A DNA stretch of 64,000 nucleotides from Nostoc sp. WHI (lineage in GTDB: Bacteria > Cyanobacteriota > Cyanobacteriia > Cyanobacteriales > Nostocaceae): positions 21,819 to 85,818 of the forward strand of contig NZ_WBKM01000374.1 of the NCBI RefSeq assembly GCF_015714725.1, given 5' to 3'. The notes below the pieces were generated by a model. That model was not told the origin of the DNA. It did no database searches and worked only from the letters and a program-made list of their open reading frames with translations. Both the position numbers and the translations under genes were made by a program. Shown piece after piece: positions 59,420 to 64,000 of the stretch (its first letter is position 1; each line of letters begins with the position of its first letter).

Positions 59420-60823
59420 ATGAATAATACTTCTGTAAATGAAAAAAATGCAGGCTTTTCTTTATTTGTCAAACCTAGTTTCAGAGTTACAAAGAAACAG
59501 ATTTTATTTAGCACCCTTATCCTATGTCTTGGTTTGCTAGGACTTGGTGGTTTTTGGTTTAAATCGAGATATAGATTTGATAATAAGATGAATGTAGAAC
59601 TACAAGAATTATCTAATGTCGATTATCCAGCAAATCCCGCGCCTTTAGGCAAAAACTTTCAGAGATATTCTCACAGAAAATTAACACTTATTAAAATAGA
59701 TGATAAACATTTTGATTTTGTGCTTGAGCCAACAGACAAAAAAACAGCACAGATAGTTATAAAAAATGTTAATTTAGAGCTATTAGTCCCTAAAGCGCCG
59801 GAATGGGCAAAAAAAGACAAGGGTTTAGAAGTAATCGCTTTTACAGACCGCGAGTGGAACAGACAACAGATTAGTTTTCCTGCTAATTCCAAAAATATAG
59901 AAATTGTCGGAGGAGATGGGTTTGAAAAACAAAACCTCGTAGAGGTAGCCTTAGCCAACAATTGCTTAAATGCAGGATTTTGGGAAATTTTACTTTTCAC
60001 TAAAGAGGACGGTAATAAATCCCTTTATTACCAAAGTTGGTTTACTTTCCCGATGGGACATTACAAAAACATTTTTGAAAATATTAATAATATTTCTTAT
60101 TGGCGGCATTGGTGGAGATTAGAACACTGGCAAGATCCAAGTGGCACAATAGTAAAGACTAATCTGCTAAGAAACGTAATTGATGAAAAAGAAGTTGCTA
60201 CTCAGTTTCCGCTTGATGAAAGGATAATTGTGTCTGGAGAGCAAGGTAGGAAAGTTAGAACTACACTAGTTACAAATATCACAAAATGGAGAGATTTTTA
60301 TGATGCTAAAAATGAAATTAAATTTGCAAGTTTTCGACCACCAGGATTTTACGATCAAAATAAGCCTTGGGGAAATGAATACTGGCGGATAGGCAAATTT
60401 AACAAAGCCATTTTGAGGAATGTTAAACCGATTGACGTTGAACAAAATTTACAGGAGATTGAGTTAGTATTCACAGATACTAAGAATAGTGAACAAAATA
60501 GATTATTCATTAGTGGTATTAATCTTAAAACGCTTCCTCAATTGCCTGTAGAAGAGTATTCTAAAGGCTTATATATGCCAATGGGAATTGGCATACCTCC
60601 TTTTTATCAAAGCTACGAAGAATTAACGAAGAATCATCCAGATATCAGCCCCTACTTCAGTTTTTTACTAGATTCACAAGGGCGGTGGATAGATCATCAT
60701 CGTTTAGCGGTTGATGGTTCAGTGATGCACCTTGATAAAGATAATCCAAATCTCTTGCATCTTTACCTGTTATCCTACGAAAGAAATACTTTAATAGCTC
60801 ATTTTTTGGTCAATTTAAAATAA
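59420..60823 (+). CDS. Single-pass membrane-anchored protein, unknown
   Basis: The protein has 467 aa, with AAAGGAATTT about 8-15 nt before the ATG. One helix at about 28-47 (ILFSTLILCLGLLGLGGFWF) anchors a large domain that is likely outside the cytoplasm. Features are VDYPANPAPLGKNFQRYSHRKLTLIKIDDKHFDFVL, an aromatic-rich segment (SYWRHWWRLEHWQDPSG), and a C-terminal part (FSFLLDSQGRWIDHHRLAVDGSVMHLD). I do not recognise the family. Codon use is more AT-rich than its neighbours, which may indicate transfer. Confidence 0.65.
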   Translation: MNNTSVNEKNAGFSLFVKPSFRVTKKQILFSTLILCLGLLGLGGFWFKSRYRFDNKMNVELQELSNVDYPANPAPLGKNFQRYSHRKLTLIKIDDKHFDFVLEPTDKKTAQIVIKNVNLELLVPKAPEWAKKDKGLEVIAFTDREWNRQQISFPANSKNIEIVGGDGFEKQNLVEVALANNCLNAGFWEILLFTKEDGNKSLYYQSWFTFPMGHYKNIFENINNISYWRHWWRLEHWQDPSGTIVKTNLLRNVIDEKEVATQFPLDERIIVSGEQGRKVRTTLVTNITKWRDFYDAKNEIKFASFRPPGFYDQNKPWGNEYWRIGKFNKAILRNVKPIDVEQNLQEIELVFTDTKNSEQNRLFISGINLKTLPQLPVEEYSKGLYMPMGIGIPPFYQSYEELTKNHPDISPYFSFLLDSQGRWIDHHRLAVDGSVMHLDKDNPNLLHLYLLSYERNTLIAHFLVNLK

Positions 60824-60904
60824 ATACATTCTCTTCTCTTCTTTTGTAATAAGAGAAGGAGAACCTTCACATATAAAATTGAAGTAACTGGTTGGCTTTA
60901 ATAT

Positions 60905-61231
60905 TTAGTCAACCAGTAATTGCTTGAGTAAAGCTATCCACATATCAGACGGATCGGAGTAGTAATCAATTTCCTCAACTTGATATTGATAAGATTCATG
61001 CCCTTGTCGTAAAATAATCCGATCGCTGGGTTTGATGCCTTTCCCTACTCCAGTCATATACCCTAAGATTCCTCCATTTAGCCGCTCAAATACATAGTCG
61101 CTTCCCCAAACTTGTTGGCTGTAATCGTGTATTTTATTCTTCTGTTTTAATTGGTTTGCTGGAGAGCTAGGCAGAACTAACTTATTTAAAAAACTAAAAC
61201 TTAAATTCATACCTGTTCTTATTAAAGACAT
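60905..61231 (-). CDS. Conserved cyanobacterial protein, unknown
   Basis: The protein has 108 aa from ATG 61231; the frame is open further up to a TTG at 61303 but without a better ribosome site. The N-terminal amphipathic helix (RTGMNLSFSFLNKLV) is followed by a polar segment and a compact beta-rich domain (YVFERLNGGILGYMTGVGKGIKPSDRIILRQGHESYQYQVEEIDYYSDPSDMWIALLKQLL). The PSDMWIALL ending is conserved among cyanobacterial relatives I have seen. No function is known. The next 528 bp upstream have no gene. Confidence 0.6.
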   Translation of the reverse strand: MSLIRTGMNLSFSFLNKLVLPSSPANQLKQKNKIHDYSQQVWGSDYVFERLNGGILGYMTGVGKGIKPSDRIILRQGHESYQYQVEEIDYYSDPSDMWIALLKQLLVD

Positions 61232-61303
61232 AAGTGAGTTCTCTTGAAGGAGAGACACATAACAAAGAGTTTTGGACTCTAAATTAATCTTAATTCCTTT
61301 CAA

Positions 61304-61759
61304 TCACCAATCGAGAATCAAACAGGTGGACAATATAGTCAGAAATCAACTGAGTAACAAAGAAGAAATTATAACCAGTTCCTTGAAAAGGCACTTAAAA
61401 ACAATTAAAGAATAAAACTAATAATTCAAAATCAAGTTTTTTTAAAGTCTTAGTTCTGAGTTACTAATGTTTAATTACTACCAAGTTGTATCTTTTGTTA
61501 AACAACCTTTAAGACCAATAATGATGCTGTATATATCAAGTAAAAATTCCTTGTTGATCATCCTAGTGATTTTTATTCGTTTCACTTTTGAGCATCCAGT
61601 CAAATAACAGAAGTGATATGAGCTATTTTTTTACTAGCTAATTAAATTTACAGTACTATCAACCGCAGATTCAACTGTAAGATCACCGAATTATTGAATA
61701 AGATGGGGTCAGGTATGAGTATTTTTTACTTAACTAGATAATATTCATTTATAAATATT
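61304..61759. other. Gene-free AT-rich stretch
   Basis: I see no gene, tRNA or strong hairpin. 61640-61700 holds a short GC-richer segment with CAACCGCAGATTCAACTG, without obvious pairing. Confidence 0.5.
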
Positions 61760-62368
61760 TTATGTCTTAAGAATGTCGTTAATCATCGGTATTAGGGCTA
61801 CATCTATCTGTTTGAGTAATACTTCTAGGGTGGAAAAGTTCTCTAAAACAACATTTGCATGAGCCACTTTTTCTTTAATAGATAATTGGCTATTGATCCG
61901 AGCTTGTGCCTGTTCTCTATTTAAATTATTTCGTTGTATCAATCTTTGCAGTTGTTGCTCTTGGGAACAACTTACTAACCAGATTTCTGTAACCAAGTCA
62001 GTCATCCCAGCTTCAAATAATAAAGGGACTACTAACACCAGTGTTTGTGAGGAAGATTGGGCAATTTCTTTAAGGAAGCGATCGCGCACGTAAGGATGTA
62101 TTAAATTCTCTACCCAGTTGCGTTCATCTTGACAATTAAAAATAATTTCGCCTAGCTTTTGGCGGTTGAGGCTAGCATCTGGTAGTAAAATTTCCTCGCC
62201 GTAACGTTGAGCGATCGCACCAAGAATAGGCGAACCTAAAGATACTGCTTCTCTAGCATAAATATCTGCATCCAAAATTGGCAGATTATAAGCACTAGCT
62301 AAATAATTGGTAACGGTGGTTTTGCCTGTGGCAATATTTCCGGTTAAGCCGATTATGCGTTTTGTCAT
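61760..62368 (-). CDS. coaE: Dephospho-CoA kinase
   Basis: The protein has 202 aa. It phosphorylates the 3'-OH of the ribose of dephospho-CoA, the last step of coenzyme A synthesis. The P-loop GLTGNIATGKTT lies at residues 7-18, ILDADIYARE carries the acidic substrate site, and VVPLLFEAGMTDLV and RNNLNREQAQARINSQLSIKEK (lid) are family motifs. It is complete. It is 47 bp downstream of the cobA-hemD gene on the same strand, with GGGCATG heptamers in the spacer, so it may share its transcript. Confidence 0.94.
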   Translation of the reverse strand: MTKRIIGLTGNIATGKTTVTNYLASAYNLPILDADIYAREAVSLGSPILGAIAQRYGEEILLPDASLNRQKLGEIIFNCQDERNWVENLIHPYVRDRFLKEIAQSSSQTLVLVVPLLFEAGMTDLVTEIWLVSCSQEQQLQRLIQRNNLNREQAQARINSQLSIKEKVAHANVVLENFSTLEVLLKQIDVALIPMINDILKT

Positions 62369-62415
62369 TTGTTATTATAGGGCATGGGGCATGGGGCATT
62401 GCTTATCTCTCTAAT

Positions 62416-64000
62416 TTAAGAATTAGTTGCCCATCTTATTAGTGCTTGGGTTAAACCATCTAAGGTATACTCTTGGGCTTCTACATCCACACGCCCGAAT
62501 AAAGAATGACAAGTTTTAGAGGTTTGGGGGCCGATAGATGCAATACAAACACTTTCTAAAAATTGACTAGCATCAGAGTTGTCAGAAAATATGTTGTCAG
62601 TAAGTTGACAGAAAAATTGCACAGTTTTAGAACTGGCAAAGGTAATTACATTTACTTTGCGGTTTTGGAGAGCTAACTCTGCCGCAGGTGGAATACTATT
62701 AGGACAACAAGATTGATACGCTGCAACTTCAATTACCTTTGCTCCCTTGGCAGTTAATTCCTTAACCAAAAATTCTCTTCCACCGCTTTCAACTCTGGGA
62801 AATAAAACCTTTTTTCCATGCAGTTCCTCTGGAAAATTTTCTACTAAAGAATCGGCAACAAAGTTAGGGGGAATAAAATCTGGTTGAAGAGAGTGTTGTT
62901 TGAGACTTTGGGCTGTTTTCTCACCAACAACGGCAATTTTGATGCCAGCCAAAGCGCGGGTATCTTTACCTTGGGCAATTAACCTTTCAAAAAAGTAGTC
63001 TATGCCGTTGGTAGAAGTGAGAATTAACCAGTCGAAGTTAGATAAATTAGCGATCGCATTATCTAAATCTTGCCAATTAGAAGGCGGGCCGATTTCTAAG
63101 GTGGGCATTTCAATGACTGTCGCCCCTAATGCGATGAGGCGATCGCTAAATTGGCTCGACTGTCCGACTGAACGCGTTACTAAGATTGTTTTGCTAGTGA
63201 GGGGTTGGGCAAATGGGGGGCGATTAGTTGACATAGCTGGGGGGCTAGGAGTTTTGACTGTAGTTAAATCCTGATAATCTATTTTCTCAGGTTGCAAGTA
63301 CTTGCGTAGCCCAACAACTTCGCCAATAACAATTACTGCTGGCGAGAGGGATAATCCGGTGGTTTGTTCCAAAATATTGCCCAGTTGCGCTGTCCAAATT
63401 TGTTGATGAGGAGTTCCTGCCCAACGGATGATGGCAATGGGTGTTAAGTGCGATCGCCCGTGCCGCACCAGCTGATGTACAATCTCTGGCAGATGTTGCC
63501 CTCCCATCAAAATTACTAATGTTTCTAAGCGTGATACTGCCTCCCAGTCTAAAACCTCTGGTTCGTGAGCTGTAAACACTGCAAAACAACGACTTAAAAC
63601 TGGATCTGTTAGGGGAATTCCTGCCAGCAAAGGGGCTGCAAGGGCTGAAGAAATTCCTGGTACTAGTTCAAAATCACAACCAGATGCTTTTAAGGCTTCA
63701 ATTTCGGAAGTGCAACGTCCAAAAATTAACGGATCGCCTGATTTGAGCCGTACAACTTGTTTTCCTTGCTGACAGTAATTTACCAGTAACTTATTAATCT
63801 CAGCTTGGTTTGTGCTGGGTTTACCACCGCGTTTACCGACATCCAACTTCAAGCAATCAGGTGGTACACACTGCAATAATTGAGCATCTACTAAAGCATC
63901 GTAGACTAACACCTGAGCAGCAGCTAAGAGATTGTAAGCTTTTACTGTCAGGTATGCCACATCTCCAGGCCCAGCACCTACTAAGTAGACTTTGCCCCGA
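62416..64000 (-). CDS. cobA-hemD: Uroporphyrinogen-III C-methyltransferase / uroporphyrinogen-III synthase fusion, 5' end cut
   Basis: At least 527 codons are present; the frame continues past the right edge, where GKVYLVGAGPGDVAYLTVKA shows the SUMT N-terminal glycine-rich loop. SUMT domain, roughly first 240 residues: VYDALVDAQLL, VGKRGGKPSTNQAEINKLLV, RLKSGDPLIFGR, PGISSALAAPLLAGIPLTDP. The HemD domain follows a Pro-rich linker (TILVTRSVGQSSQFSDRLIALGATVIEMPTLEI, LILTSTNGIDYFFERL, ITFASSKTVQFF, IASIGPQTSKT). The fusion would close the tetrapyrrole ring and methylate the product toward sirohaem and cobalamin. Only a few N-terminal residues are missing. Confidence 0.92.
   Translation of the reverse strand, partial: RGKVYLVGAGPGDVAYLTVKAYNLLAAAQVLVYDALVDAQLLQCVPPDCLKLDVGKRGGKPSTNQAEINKLLVNYCQQGKQVVRLKSGDPLIFGRCTSEIEALKASGCDFELVPGISSALAAPLLAGIPLTDPVLSRCFAVFTAHEPEVLDWEAVSRLETLVILMGGQHLPEIVHQLVRHGRSHLTPIAIIRWAGTPHQQIWTAQLGNILEQTTGLSLSPAVIVIGEVVGLRKYLQPEKIDYQDLTTVKTPSPPAMSTNRPPFAQPLTSKTILVTRSVGQSSQFSDRLIALGATVIEMPTLEIGPPSNWQDLDNAIANLSNFDWLILTSTNGIDYFFERLIAQGKDTRALAGIKIAVVGEKTAQSLKQHSLQPDFIPPNFVADSLVENFPEELHGKKVLFPRVESGGREFLVKELTAKGAKVIEVAAYQSCCPNSIPPAAELALQNRKVNVITFASSKTVQFFCQLTDNIFSDNSDASQFLESVCIASIGPQTSKTCHSLFGRVDVEAQEYTLDGLTQALIRWATNS

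Noticed and set aside
1..64000. tRNA, rRNA, tmRNA, RNase P or SRP RNA
   Set aside because: Reading the spacers I found no cloverleaf with TTC-loop and no characteristic core; small RNA genes could still be missed by eye.

Overview
The window looks like chromosome from a filamentous, probably heterocyst-forming cyanobacterium of the Nostoc/Anabaena group. The evidence is the dense GCGATCGC (HIP1) octamers, heptamer and octamer tandem repeats, many short palindromic and MITE-like repeats in spacers, and cyanobacterial marker genes: mgdA, cruP, the rbp-rpsU pair, an SLH/OprB porin and a cobA-hemD fusion. No rRNA, tRNA or CRISPR array was found. Both ends cut genes.

Layout. 1-8.3 kb: two PRC-barrel/DUF2382 stress-type proteins, a lone antitoxin, a hicBA module, two unknown proteins that share their first residues, endonuclease V, and an FHA protein followed by an FHA-FAD oxidoreductase. 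8.3-20.2 kb is an accessory island rich in conflict-type genes. It holds a STAND (NB-ARC-TPR) NTPase, a UPF0175/DUF3368 toxin-antitoxin pair embedded between two copies of a 91-bp repeat, a frameshifted small gene resembling the end of a type I restriction R subunit, a CHAT-protease/TPR protein with an upstream gene carrying only its N-terminal domain, and a TnpB element with a divergent ribbon-helix-helix gene. Three arrays of one 21-bp tandem repeat, all in the same orientation and with shared flanks, sit at the seams of this island.

20.3-33.3 kb: dnaX, mgdA (membrane glucolipid synthesis), a gene remnant, a Uma2 nuclease, a MoaD-type protein, a large secreted lamin-tail-domain protein, an acyltransferase and ddl (peptidoglycan). 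33.4-37.3 kb is a copper module: a small HMA chaperone, a MerR-type regulator, a cupredoxin and a CopA ATPase. Three promoters there share the same MerR-type dyad and a 20-bp spacer. 38.2-50.1 kb: hydrolase, DUF4112, BrkB-type membrane protein, coiled-coil protein, two different threonine synthases (one next to a MoaD/ThiS-like gene), a large membrane-anchored unknown and an SLH porin.

50.6-64 kb: a pentapeptide-repeat protein whose membrane part is built from an Ala/Gly/Val/Phe hexanucleotide repeat, a Uma2 gene broken by one amber codon, cruP with two tandem membrane paralogues, rbp-rpsU with an internal terminator/attenuator, tldD, unknown proteins, coaE and the partial cobA-hemD fusion. 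Spacers are full of repeats; two MITE copies have intact 7- or 8-bp target duplications.
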